64,000 nt of DNA. Source: Candidatus Eremiobacterota bacterium. Lineage in GTDB: Bacteria > Vulcanimicrobiota > CADAWZ01 > Ess09-12. A model generated the notes under the pieces. The model ran no database searches and had not been told where the DNA came from. It saw only the letters and a program-made list of their open reading frames with translations. The position numbers were made by a program, and so were the translations under genes. The stretch's first letter is position 1. The number at the start of each line of letters is the position of its first letter. This document shows positions 24,724 through 33,396 of this stretch, in pieces. The stretch covers positions 86,648 to 150,647 of the forward strand of contig JAVHLM010000018.1 of assembly GCA_031082125.1 (NCBI GenBank), written 5' to 3'.

Positions 24724-27045
24724 ATGCGCACTCCGCCCCTTCCCGAGACAGACTTTCGCCCTGACAGAATACTTTTCACCAGAGATATTTTTTCCTGCAA
24801 TGATTTCACCACGAGGGCATCTCCCGGCCCCGGCGGGAAAGGGCGCTTTTCCTCCCCGGAAGGTCCCCTCGTGATTACTTTCGACATAGATGGCGGGATC
24901 CTTGAAGGGATTGACTGCCTGAAGCTCGCCGTGACGAACAGAGGCGCCAGGGAGATCAGGGCCGGCATGAGAATTGAGGAAGCCGGCGGAGCGGTCCACC
25001 TTTCAGGGGACAGCGAGCCGGTAGCAGGGGAGAGCACCGCAGAGCTTTTATTTCCCCGCGAGTCCTTCGGCATCCTTGGCACCCCCGGAGGATGGCAGGG
25101 AGCCTCCAGGCTCAGGCTGATCTTTGCCGGGGAAAAGCACTCCCTTGAAAAAAGCCCCCTGGAAGTGATTATTGCCTCCCTTTCAGGCATGGCGCGGGAA
25201 CAGCGACAAGGGCCAAGGCTCACAAGCGCTGGCCTCAGGAAAAGCCTTGCACTGAAGAGAGGTAATCTCTCATTCCCCGCATTGCCGCCTCCATTCTGCC
25301 CGGGTGACGCCGGCCTTGGCGTTCCCCCACCCCTCCCCTGCCCTCTTGAAGAGCATCGAAGACTTCTCAAAGGGACTTTCATGGGCTTGAAGCTGCCCGG
25401 TCCCTGGGAGTGGAAAAAGCTCCGGGGCGGTGAATATGAGGTGCTCCACTTTCTTCACCGCCATCACTTCGTGAAGAGCCTTCTTGAAGTATTCGCGAAA
25501 ACAGAGAATGATTCAATCATCGTGGTCCTTGACAGGCTGCTTCGCCGGTGGATAAATGCATACCCCGTGCCGCTTGACTCAAACGGCGGCGCGAGCCCCC
25601 AGTGGGAGACTCTCTCGGCGGCATGGCGCCTTAAGGAGTGGCTCTGGGCAGCGGGAATCGCCTGGAGCCACAGGAGCTTCAGGGAGTCCACGAAAAAGCT
25701 GATGCTGCGCTCCTTCTGGGAGCATTGCCGCCATCTGGCGGACCACAGGGGGCACCCCGGCAACTGGCGCATCGTCGAGGCCTCGGCCCTGGCCCTCGGA
25801 GGGCTGGCCCTCCCCCTGTTCCGGGAGGCTGAATCCTGGGCCGCCACAGGCACGGACTGGCTTCTGGAAGAGATGGAGCGCCAGTTTCTTGACGACGGCG
25901 CCCATTACGAGCTCTCGCCTCTTTACCAGGCCATATGCCTTGACAGCGCCCTCGAGGTCCTGATCTCCACCGGCGCCCGGGGGAAGACTCTCCCCCGCCG
26001 GTTTTCCGAAACGCTGGAAAAAGGCTACGATTATCTCGCCTCCATGGCGCGGCCCGATTTTACCTGGCCCTCCCTGAACGACTCCTGGGGCTATGAATAC
26101 GATTTCTGCCCCTCACTTGAGAGGGCGGGCAAGATCCTGGGGCGGCGGGATTTTCTTTTCATCGGCTCCCGGGGTCATGCCGGTGAGCCGCCGCAGGTGA
26201 AAAACCGACTGTTTCCAACGGCAGGCCTTGCCTCACTGCGCTCAGGCCATGACGGCGGTTCCCTCCACCTGATATTCCGCTCAGGGCCTCCCGGCGTCTC
26301 CCACAGCCACAACGATGTGCTCTCCCTCGACCTCAGTGCCCATGGCGAAAGGATCCTTATCGATCCGGGAATCTCCCGCTACACTCCCGGCCCCATGACG
26401 GACTATTACAGAAGCGCTCTTTCCCACACCTCCCTTTCCATTGACGGCCTGGAGCGCCAGGCCTCCAGGATGTGCTTCAACGAGAGAAAAGGCAGGAGCG
26501 ACGCAAGGCTTTGCCAGGCCCCCCTGTACGCCGCGGCCTCCGGGACGGCTCTCCTCCCTTCCTCCGGCGCCGGGGAAGTCCTCGTGAGGAGGACCGTCAT
26601 TTTTGTGAGGGAGGCATACTGGATAATTGCCGACCAATACAGCGGCACAGGTCTGCATGAGATCGTGACAGGCTGGAAATGGAGGCCCGGCCCCCTGGTC
26701 ATTGACCGTGAGAAGCTTTCAGTGAAAGCCCCGGGCATTGCCGGGCACACCTTCACCCTCATCGCGCTTCCCGGCGCCATAAAGCTCTCCATGGACTGCG
26801 AGGAAGGGGTGGCGAGCCCGCCGCGCGGGTGGGCCGCTCTCAGGGGCACTGACAGGCCGGCGCCTTCCCTGAGGTTCAGAGCCCTTGCGTCCCTGCCTGT
26901 GTCCCTGCTGTGGCTTCTTCTTCCCTTTGAACCATCCGGAGAGGCATGCCGCGAGGATATGGCCGATGGCTCCCTGAAGATATCCTTTGCCGCTGAAACA
27001 GGCAGCAGGGAGGAGTTTATCACCTACCCGCCTTTTTCCCCGTAA
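24724..27045 (+). CDS. Heparinase II/III-like polysaccharide lyase family protein
   Basis: The 773-residue product has an N-terminal strand-rich part (about 40-150), then an alpha/alpha toroid (about 220-450; NWRIVEASALALGGLALP and LDDGAHYELSPLYQ) and a C-terminal beta-sandwich beginning at HLIFRSGPPGVSHSHNDVLSLDLSAHG. The HSHND motif with the following RILIDPGISRYT is the hallmark of the Heparinase II/III-like fold (PL12, PL15, PL17, PL21 relatives), where the His binds metal or helps catalysis. It should cut or bind acidic polysaccharide. No clear signal peptide is present, so it may act in the cytosol or on nascent polymer. The ribosome site is weak. It overlaps the convergent GSCFA gene by 22 bases. 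Confidence 0.82.
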   Translation: MRTPPLPETDFRPDRILFTRDIFSCNDFTTRASPGPGGKGRFSSPEGPLVITFDIDGGILEGIDCLKLAVTNRGAREIRAGMRIEEAGGAVHLSGDSEPVAGESTAELLFPRESFGILGTPGGWQGASRLRLIFAGEKHSLEKSPLEVIIASLSGMAREQRQGPRLTSAGLRKSLALKRGNLSFPALPPPFCPGDAGLGVPPPLPCPLEEHRRLLKGTFMGLKLPGPWEWKKLRGGEYEVLHFLHRHHFVKSLLEVFAKTENDSIIVVLDRLLRRWINAYPVPLDSNGGASPQWETLSAAWRLKEWLWAAGIAWSHRSFRESTKKLMLRSFWEHCRHLADHRGHPGNWRIVEASALALGGLALPLFREAESWAATGTDWLLEEMERQFLDDGAHYELSPLYQAICLDSALEVLISTGARGKTLPRRFSETLEKGYDYLASMARPDFTWPSLNDSWGYEYDFCPSLERAGKILGRRDFLFIGSRGHAGEPPQVKNRLFPTAGLASLRSGHDGGSLHLIFRSGPPGVSHSHNDVLSLDLSAHGERILIDPGISRYTPGPMTDYYRSALSHTSLSIDGLERQASRMCFNERKGRSDARLCQAPLYAAASGTALLPSSGAGEVLVRRTVIFVREAYWIIADQYSGTGLHEIVTGWKWRPGPLVIDREKLSVKAPGIAGHTFTLIALPGAIKLSMDCEEGVASPPRGWAALRGTDRPAPSLRFRALASLPVSLLWLLLPFEPSGEACREDMADGSLKISFAAETGSREEFITYPPFSP

Positions 27046-27983
27046 TGGTCCAGGAACTGTTCCATGATATACTCCACCATCGCGGCGTTCACGTGGAAAG
27101 GCTCGCGACCCTCTGAAAAGGGAAGGTGCCCCATCAGGGGGCCGTAAATGGTGGCCATCTCATACGAGGGAAAATACAGCATGCCTTGATGGGAGGCCAC
27201 AAACTCGTCAACAAGGGCCCTGAGCGTTGACTTGGAGTTGCAGCTTGCCGATATGACGTCGCTGTCTTCGCGGAAAGTGGCCCAGAGGTGCACGGGCGAG
27301 ACGGTGACGACAATGGTGCACGAAGGGTTATGGGCTTTCATGAGCGCATATATCCTCTCGAGCTGCCGGTAGTTTTCGGCATAGCGGCTCACCCTGAAGC
27401 GGTAGCGGGACATGTCGCCGCCTTCAGTCACGTAGGGACCGGAAGGAAGGCATATTACCGAGCCGTCCTCCCTGTCCTCCCACAGCTCGGTGAGGCCGAG
27501 GGTGAGAAAGAGGACCTCCGCAGTGGTGAGGGCTTTCAGCGAGCACTGGCGGTGCCTCTCAAAATCCTCCTCGGCCGCTGCCTGAGAGTCATAGACTATG
27601 ATCCTCCTGTAGGGATCCTGCGCCTTGCCGGAGCGGGGGGCCAGCCACCATCGGAGCTGCGGCTTCCAGTCCCCAAAGGTGTATTCAAAGATCTGCCGCA
27701 TCGAGAAAAGGTTGTAGGTGCGCTCCCAGGCGGCGCTCGCGTGCTTTGAGGCGGGATGCCAGGCTTCCTCGGTGAGGTAGCGGTATCCCCTCTCAATAAG
27801 AACCCTCTTTATCTCGCGGGCGAAGCATGATCCCATGGAGGCCACGGGAGTGGTGCGTGAGAAAAGCCTTGAAGGTTCCCCGGGAAATGGGTAGTTCCCG
27901 TCGGGCAGGGGGTTGTCATAGGAGCCGGGCCATACCTGCCATTTCTGAAAGCGGTGCGTGGGGTGCACGTCAGAGTGAGCCAT
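27024..27983 (-). CDS. GSCFA family protein
   Basis: The start is the ATG at 27983, which has an AAGGAGGAACG ribosome site; the product is 319 residues. The motif MGSCFAREI near residue 50 gives the family its name; its Ser sits in the GDS-like position of the SGNH hydrolase/acyltransferase group. Further family features are FTLGLTELW and TVSPVHLWATF with the later Asn-Ser-Lys segment (CNSKSTLR). GSCFA proteins are found with capsule and exopolysaccharide genes and may add or remove acyl groups. Its start lies 14 bases inside the upstream methyltransferase gene, so translation is coupled. Substrate unknown. Confidence 0.85.
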   Translation of the reverse strand: MAHSDVHPTHRFQKWQVWPGSYDNPLPDGNYPFPGEPSRLFSRTTPVASMGSCFAREIKRVLIERGYRYLTEEAWHPASKHASAAWERTYNLFSMRQIFEYTFGDWKPQLRWWLAPRSGKAQDPYRRIIVYDSQAAAEEDFERHRQCSLKALTTAEVLFLTLGLTELWEDREDGSVICLPSGPYVTEGGDMSRYRFRVSRYAENYRQLERIYALMKAHNPSCTIVVTVSPVHLWATFREDSDVISASCNSKSTLRALVDEFVASHQGMLYFPSYEMATIYGPLMGHLPFSEGREPFHVNAAMVEYIMEQFLDHYGEKGG

Positions 27984-28788
27984 CGTTCCTCCTTGCAGCA
28001 CGGGCGATGATATTCCACCCGGCGATGCTGAAAGGGAAAACTCTGCCTGCCACGCCGTCGAAGGCCGAGAAGCCCTCAAGTGTGAGGGGCGGCTTTTCAG
28101 CCCAAGGAGGCCAACGGTAGGGGATGATCCAGGCGCTCCTCCATGCGTTGACGGCAAGCCCTGCATCACCAAGTTTTCCCATGAGGCTCCAGGGAGTGTA
28201 GAACCTCACATGGGTGGGGTCCCAGCCGCACCAGGCGCGGTTCTTCTCCACAAGCCGCCTGTAAGAGCCTTCAATAAGCCAGTTGAGGGAGAAGCTGTTC
28301 TGCGTCGCAATCACAAGGCTCCCCCCCGGCGCCAGGATTCCCGCGGCATCTGAGAGCAGGGCCCTGTCATCAATGACATGCTCCAGCACATCCTTCATTA
28401 CCACGGCGTCGAACTTCTCCTGATCCTTCACAGGGACAAGGGAATCGCCTTCAATGAACTGGAGGGCCCGCTCCACCCCTTCCCTGGAAGCGTGAAGGCG
28501 GGCAATCTGAAGGGTTTCTGCCTGGGCGTCAACGGCCACGGTGCTCCGTGCCCCTGATCGGGCGCTGTAGATAGCGAACACTCCCCCGCCGCACCCGAAG
28601 TCAAGAACACGCTTCCCCTCAAGAGGGCCCAGGAGCTCCCTTATAAAAGCTGTCTTCACCCTGCTGTAAGGCTTCTTCTGCTGCTCGAGATAGAAGGCGA
28701 GGGCCCCGGCGGCATCGCCGGAGCGGATCCAGTGATCGGGAGGATAGGCAATCCTGTTTTCTCCCTTATTCGTGGGGACAGAGCCCAT
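27970..28788 (-). CDS. Class I SAM-dependent methyltransferase
   Basis: The 272-residue enzyme has the class I motif I VLDFGCGGGVFAIYSA (about residues 60-75), an acidic residue in motif II (AVDAQ) and KDVLEHVIDD in place of motif IV, as in the Methyltransf_23/UbiG-like group. The 3' side (SFSLNWLIEGSYRRL, FYTPWSLMGKLGDAGL) matches methyltransferases that act on sugars or lipid-linked glycans in surface-polysaccharide clusters. A GGAGGT ribosome site lies six bases before the ATG at 28788, inside the glycosyltransferase gene, which it overlaps by 23 bases. The order GT4 - methyltransferase - GSCFA suggests a glycan-decoration operon. Confidence 0.85.
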   Translation of the reverse strand: MGSVPTNKGENRIAYPPDHWIRSGDAAGALAFYLEQQKKPYSRVKTAFIRELLGPLEGKRVLDFGCGGGVFAIYSARSGARSTVAVDAQAETLQIARLHASREGVERALQFIEGDSLVPVKDQEKFDAVVMKDVLEHVIDDRALLSDAAGILAPGGSLVIATQNSFSLNWLIEGSYRRLVEKNRAWCGWDPTHVRFYTPWSLMGKLGDAGLAVNAWRSAWIIPYRWPPWAEKPPLTLEGFSAFDGVAGRVFPFSIAGWNIIARAARRNDGSL

Positions 28789-29944
28789 GATAAACCTCCA
28801 TCCATTGCGCCGCTTCCTTCCCGGCAGTGAAGGCCCTCATCCTTTCGCGGCCGCCGCGGCCCAGTTTCTCCGCCATTTCAGGGTCTTCACGGAGCCTTGC
28901 CAGGGCGCCGGCAAGCGCCGGGCCATCACCGCTGGGGACCAGCAGGCCTGAGCGCCCGTCTTCAATGAGCTCGCTGTTGCAGCCCGCTTCAGTGGCCACC
29001 GAGGGAACACCGCAGGCCATGGCCTCCATGAGCACGTTGGGGCAGCCTTCAGAGAGCGAGGGGAGCACGAATGCATCGAGTGCAGTGAGCCAGGGAGCCA
29101 TCTCTTCCCTTTTGAGAGGGACAGGAGCCTTCACCAGCGAGGCTGTCCCGGTGCGCCGCAGCGCCTCCTCATACACAGGAAGCTCGTCGGGCCGCACGGT
29201 CCCTGCGAGCTCAAGGGTGACTTCAGCCCTCTCCCTCATCAGGGAAAGGGCCCTGAAAAGATAAGGGAGGCCCTTGGCATACTTGAAGATACCCGCCGCT
29301 CCTATGCGGAAGGGCTTCCCGTAACGGGCCGAGGGAGACCACTGCTCCGCGGGGATCTCGACAGAATTATGGATAACGCGGCTTTTCCCCCCAAGGGGGG
29401 CAAGGGTTCCGGCCAGGGAGAGAAGACGGGAAGAGAGGGCCACGACGGTGTGAGCCCATTCAAGGGCGCATCTCAGCGCGGCGATTTTTTCAGGAGAAAA
29501 AATGTGGCGGTGCACGTCATTCCCCACAAGGGTCACCACCGAGGGAATGCCCTGGGACCGTGCCATAAGCCCTCCCACGTACCCCGCGGGGAAAAGGAAA
29601 AAGGAGTGGATCAGATCGAAGCGCTCTTGGCGGTGAAGAAGCTCAAGGGAATCGTGGTACATCATGAGCATGAGGGTGTGGCGGCAGTCGCCGGGCTTCC
29701 ATCCCCCGGGAGGCTCACGGTCGCTTCCCGCCTCGATGGTATGAACGGTGATCCCCTCGACCACCTCAGTTCTCCTGCTCTCATCGAGAAACACAAGGGG
29801 GGTGCCGCCCCTCACAAGGCGGGCCACATGGACATCATAGCCGCCGTGACGGGCATAGCGGGCCACGCGGGACACGGTGAGAGCGAGGCCGCCCCACTCG
29901 AAGGGAGGATAACGGGGAGTGATGATGCAGACCTTTTTCTTCAT
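28766..29944 (-). CDS. Family 4 glycosyltransferase
   Basis: The protein is about 392 residues from the ATG at 29944, where homology to GT4 starts (KKKVCIITPRYPPFEWGG). Start codons at 29980 (ATG) and 29995 (GTG) are open too and have similar, modest ribosome sites, so the exact start is uncertain. The C-terminal half shows the GT4 donor-site signature LPSLSEGCPNVLMEAMACGVPSVAT followed by the E-x7-E pattern (EGCPNVLME), and FRIGAAGIFKYAKGLPYLF, a typical second-domain opening. It should transfer a sugar from a nucleotide donor during surface polysaccharide or glycolipid assembly. It is divergent from another glycosyltransferase at 30063. Confidence 0.88.
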   Translation of the reverse strand: MKKKVCIITPRYPPFEWGGLALTVSRVARYARHGGYDVHVARLVRGGTPLVFLDESRRTEVVEGITVHTIEAGSDREPPGGWKPGDCRHTLMLMMYHDSLELLHRQERFDLIHSFFLFPAGYVGGLMARSQGIPSVVTLVGNDVHRHIFSPEKIAALRCALEWAHTVVALSSRLLSLAGTLAPLGGKSRVIHNSVEIPAEQWSPSARYGKPFRIGAAGIFKYAKGLPYLFRALSLMRERAEVTLELAGTVRPDELPVYEEALRRTGTASLVKAPVPLKREEMAPWLTALDAFVLPSLSEGCPNVLMEAMACGVPSVATEAGCNSELIEDGRSGLLVPSGDGPALAGALARLREDPEMAEKLGRGGRERMRAFTAGKEAAQWMEVYHGLCPHE

Positions 29945-30062
29945 GGAATTTCTGCCGGGACCTCTCCAGGGAGAGTTCATCGCGGCAGCCTTCACTCCTG
30001 CTTCCGCTGGCGGCGGGCGGTGAAAGAAAGGTGATAGCCCTGCTCCCGGAGAATAGCCTCCT

Positions 30063-31169
30063 ATGCGCCTCGCAGTGATCTTTCACAGGAACCCCGACAG
30101 CCCCCTCTCGAGAATCGACATAATCCGCCTCAGGGCCCTTACCACGGGCTTTTATGAAAAGGGCATCGAGACGGACATCATTGCACCCTTGGAAAAAGAG
30201 ACACTTCTCTTCGGGGGGACAGTGAGGGCAAAGCCCCTGGGGGCCCTGGAAGGGGGGCGTTACGATATCGTCAAGACCTGTTATCATCCCTCGATAAGAT
30301 ACGCCCTTGCCATTGATGTGCCCGTAGTGGCGAGAATCGTGAGGGTGGTTGACGAAAAGCTCCCTGAGCGGGACGAGGGCGGCAGGGCTGAGCTCCTTGA
30401 ATGCCAGGAGCTTATCGCTGAAAAAGCGGCGCACCTGGTGCTCAATAACAGGGAGAATGAGCTGCGATGGCGGGAACGATACGGTGAGATGCTCCCCGTG
30501 ACGCTCATCCCCACGGGATGCCCGCCTGAATTACCTCCCCCCGGAAAAAGCCCTTACCCTCCCGATGAAAAAGTAATCCTCTTCGCGGGGAGCATCTGCG
30601 CGCCGCGGATGGCAGAGCTGCTCAACGAGGCGGCGGATCTTCTTCCGGGCGGCACGGCCATTCACTTCGTGGGGGAAAACAAGAGCGCCATGTACGGAGG
30701 CGGTATGGCAATTCCCTTGAGCCATAAAATCACCTGCCACGGCGAAGTGCCTGAAGAGCGCCTCTGGGATTACCTCGCCTTCGCCCATGGGGGCCTTGCT
30801 CTCGCAGCGGGGCCCTGGCCCTTTGACAATGACATCTCCAAGATTATCAGCTACCTTCGCGGGGGGCTCCCTGTCATCTCCGAGGAGCGGATCGTGAACA
30901 ACAGACTCGTCCTGTCGGCATGCTACGGCTTCGTGTTCCGCTACGGCAGTGCGGGCGATCTCGTGGAGAAAGCCCTCTCTCTCATAAAGGAGCCGCCGCG
31001 GGAAAGGCGCAATGAGGTGATGAGGATGATGGCCGCAGAGCATGGGTGGGATCGGCGCGTCGAGGCATACTGCGCCCTTTTCGAAAGGCTCCTGTCAGAA
31101 AGGAGAAGGCCGGATCAGTCCTGCCTTCTCCTCCATATCATCTCCACGAGGGCTTCAAGGCTCGTATGA
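30063..31169 (+). CDS. Putative GT-B glycosyltransferase
   Basis: The 368-residue product starts RLAVIFHRNPDSPLSRIDIIRLRAL and keeps the two Rossmann halves of a GT-B enzyme, with VILFAGSICAPRMAELLNEA at the domain junction and GGLALAAGPWPFDNDISKIISYLRGGLPVIS in the donor site region. The DNDISKIISYLRGGLPVI segment replaces the usual E-x7-E loop and resembles that of GT1/GT4 relatives with a divergent acceptor half. It is transcribed away from the GT4 operon and its last 55 bases overlap the end of the convergent 2-hydroxyacyl-CoA dehydratase-like gene. The ribosome site (GGAG) is distant. Substrate unknown. Confidence 0.7.
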   Translation: MRLAVIFHRNPDSPLSRIDIIRLRALTTGFYEKGIETDIIAPLEKETLLFGGTVRAKPLGALEGGRYDIVKTCYHPSIRYALAIDVPVVARIVRVVDEKLPERDEGGRAELLECQELIAEKAAHLVLNNRENELRWRERYGEMLPVTLIPTGCPPELPPPGKSPYPPDEKVILFAGSICAPRMAELLNEAADLLPGGTAIHFVGENKSAMYGGGMAIPLSHKITCHGEVPEERLWDYLAFAHGGLALAAGPWPFDNDISKIISYLRGGLPVISEERIVNNRLVLSACYGFVFRYGSAGDLVEKALSLIKEPPRERRNEVMRMMAAEHGWDRRVEAYCALFERLLSERRRPDQSCLLLHIISTRASRLV

Positions 31170-32497
31170 AGGGCCGGGGCGAGGGAATCCGACAGGGGCG
31201 GCACTTCAATCTCCACGACGGGGTAATTCCCTTCCTTCTGCACAATGGACCGTATGATGGCCCCCTCGGTAGCGCAGTGGCTCGCCCCGGGAATTCTTGA
31301 GATGACCAGCCCCTCGGCACCGTATTTCTTCATCTCATGCAGGATCCTCAGGGCCCTCTCTGAAGCGGTCCCCACCATGGGGTCCATGAGGGCCATGAAA
31401 GCAAGGGCCTCCATGGGCGGCATATCTTCAGGTATTTCATCGAGGGCGTGGAAAAAAAGATAATCGGTGCCGCAGATCCTGGCTCCGCATTTCTCCATGA
31501 GGTTCATGGCCCGCAGGTCGGCCACGGGATTCACCCAGAAGACACGGGCCGCATCGGCCCTTCCTGTTCCTTCCCCGGCCTTCACCCGTCTTTTTACTTC
31601 CCTCAGCAGGTCCCTGAGGACATGGGCCGTCTCCTCCCTGTCGGAGCAGAAATGAATGGCGAGCATCTCGGCGATGAGGAGCTCCAGCGAGGGAAGGGGG
31701 CACTTCCGGGCAGTGAATACCAGGAAGCGGAGCTCATCAAGAAGCCTCCTGATGGCATTGGCCTTCCTGATACCCGAAGTCATGAGCTTTTCGGTGAGCC
31801 TCGATCCCGCAAGGCTTTCCAGGGCGGCCTTGACCCGCTCAAGCTCTGATCGCACAAAATCCAGGTGGGCTTTCGCCACCCTCTTCCCTTCCGGGCGGGA
31901 TAATGAGGGCTCCCCGGCAGAAGGCTCGCGGCGGTGAGGAATCTCCCACCACAGTACAGGGAAGCCCATGCTTTCAAGGCGGGAGGCAATCGCGGAAAAA
32001 TCATCGCAGGTAGCGCCCACGCTGCATGTGAGAAGATCGGGCAAGGGGAAGTGCTTTCCCGTCAGAAAAGCCCCCACCATTGCCCTCACGGGGCAGAATG
32101 AATCATCAATGCCAAGGCTGTCTGCGACAGTGAGCATGTCGGTCTTCATCTGCTTTATGCAGGGAATCCACCATGCGCCGTCGGGATAGAAGGCCACCGT
32201 ATCAGGGAGGGAATAGGCCATCACGGGGATGGTCCCCAGGTCCTTCATGACTCCCACAATTTTCTTTCCCTCACCTCTCGCGCGGTGAAGGCGCTCCTCC
32301 TCGGTGAGAAGGAAATTCCATAGCCGAAGGGCCGCCGCCGAGTTGTCAAACTCCATCATGCAGAGCCTGAGATCGCCCTCTTGCGCATGGCGCCTGAGAG
32401 GACCGCCGTACCAGGGTTCGGCAAGCCCCTTGCGCAGGAGCTCTTCGTAGCGGCTGTCCCAGCCTTCGAGGGTTATCTGATCGGGTTTATCGCTCAT
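31115..32497 (-). CDS. 2-hydroxyacyl-CoA dehydratase family protein, large subunit-like
   Basis: The start is the ATG at 32497, which overlaps the previous stop as ATGA, giving 460 residues. The sequence fits the HgdB/FldBC/BcrB-C superfamily: a helical N-terminus, a Rossmann-like half with DLLTCSVGATCDDFSAIASRLESMGFPVLWWEIP, and later cysteines (MEKCGARICGTDYL, GASHCATEGA). Members hold a [4Fe-4S] cluster and remove water from 2-hydroxyacyl-CoA or reduce aromatic thioesters after ATP-driven electron delivery by an archerase activator; related double-cubane proteins reduce other small molecules. No activator gene is in the window. The pair with the 300-residue homologue implies a heterodimer. 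Which substrate is unknown. Confidence 0.75.
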   Translation of the reverse strand: MSDKPDQITLEGWDSRYEELLRKGLAEPWYGGPLRRHAQEGDLRLCMMEFDNSAAALRLWNFLLTEEERLHRARGEGKKIVGVMKDLGTIPVMAYSLPDTVAFYPDGAWWIPCIKQMKTDMLTVADSLGIDDSFCPVRAMVGAFLTGKHFPLPDLLTCSVGATCDDFSAIASRLESMGFPVLWWEIPHRREPSAGEPSLSRPEGKRVAKAHLDFVRSELERVKAALESLAGSRLTEKLMTSGIRKANAIRRLLDELRFLVFTARKCPLPSLELLIAEMLAIHFCSDREETAHVLRDLLREVKRRVKAGEGTGRADAARVFWVNPVADLRAMNLMEKCGARICGTDYLFFHALDEIPEDMPPMEALAFMALMDPMVGTASERALRILHEMKKYGAEGLVISRIPGASHCATEGAIIRSIVQKEGNYPVVEIEVPPLSDSLAPALHTSLEALVEMIWRRRQD

Positions 32498-33396
32498 TTC
32501 AGCATCTCCAGGAAGGCACAAAGCCGCTGAGATGTCCTTGCATCGAGGACATCTCCCGGTGAGCCGCAGCCCTCAATGTCAATATCCAGAAGGGGCACTG
32601 AGAAGCGCTCCCTCATCACGGCAGCCTCGGCATGCCACAGATCGCACCAGAGGTACCTCAGCAGCACGATGCCTTCCACAGCCCGGCGGTGAAGCTCCCG
32701 CTCAAGCCAGCGGTAAAGCTCCCTGTTCGGCCTTCTTGCGGGGTGGGTGATGGTGCCGAAATAGGCATCGGCCATCGCTTCAAAGGGAGAGCGCTCCAAG
32801 AGGCTCCTGTCATAAGGTCCGGGGAAGCTCCGCTCGCCGCTGTCAGTGGCGTCAAGCACGACGGTGCCGCCCTTCCCCTCGACATAGTGATAGAATGACC
32901 GGTGAAAATGCGAGGCGGGGCCGCCTGTTATTGCAAGCCTTACTCCCTGGCGCGGACTGGGGGAGGGGCCTGCCCGCCCTTTCTCATACTGGATCATCAC
33001 TTCAGCAAGGGCCTTCTGGGAGGGCGCCCTTCCGCCCAGGTCCTCCAGGAACGCGCCAAGCCTCGCCAGCTCAACACGGTAGAGGGCGCGGGCCCCTTCC
33101 TGCTCCCACGTGGAAGGCACATTCATCAGGAACAGGGGCACTCCTGCAGTTTCGCCGATTACCTCGGAAATGCGGCGCATCTGGTCGCAGAGCGTCGTGA
33201 CAATGATCGCGGAAGCATCGCCGGAGGCGCATGCTTCGCGTGCAAAGGCGCCCGCATAGGGACAGAGCCCCATGGCGGCTCCCGGGAGTGAGTGATCATT
33301 GCCTTGCCCGGGTATCACCTTCCGTGGAGTGAATCCATGGGCTTCTATCCATTCGACAGGCACAAAGGCACAGGAGAAAAGAACCGCTCTTTCCAT
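32494..33396 (-). CDS. 2-hydroxyacyl-CoA dehydratase family protein, small subunit-like
   Basis: The 300-residue protein has the family's N-terminal CoA-binding style region (ERAVLFSCAFVPVEWIEAHGF), then GLCPYAGAFAREACA and VTTLCDQMRRISE, the cysteine motifs expected to bind a [4Fe-4S] cluster, and near the end RYLWCDLWHAE with DIDIEG. It is shorter than usual (about 330-420). Its ATG begins directly after the stop codon of the methyltransferase gene and its own stop overlaps the next start, so all three are tightly coupled. A heterodimer with the larger homologue is likely. A role in corrinoid or aromatic metabolism is possible but unproven. Confidence 0.75.
   Translation of the reverse strand: MERAVLFSCAFVPVEWIEAHGFTPRKVIPGQGNDHSLPGAAMGLCPYAGAFAREACASGDASAIIVTTLCDQMRRISEVIGETAGVPLFLMNVPSTWEQEGARALYRVELARLGAFLEDLGGRAPSQKALAEVMIQYEKGRAGPSPSPRQGVRLAITGGPASHFHRSFYHYVEGKGGTVVLDATDSGERSFPGPYDRSLLERSPFEAMADAYFGTITHPARRPNRELYRWLERELHRRAVEGIVLLRYLWCDLWHAEAAVMRERFSVPLLDIDIEGCGSPGDVLDARTSQRLCAFLEMLK

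Noticed and set aside
24006-25382. 458-codon open frame on the minus strand
   Set aside because: It runs antisense through the histidine phosphatase and heparinase-like genes, has low-complexity Ser/Pro/Arg composition and no domain. It is a high-GC shadow frame.
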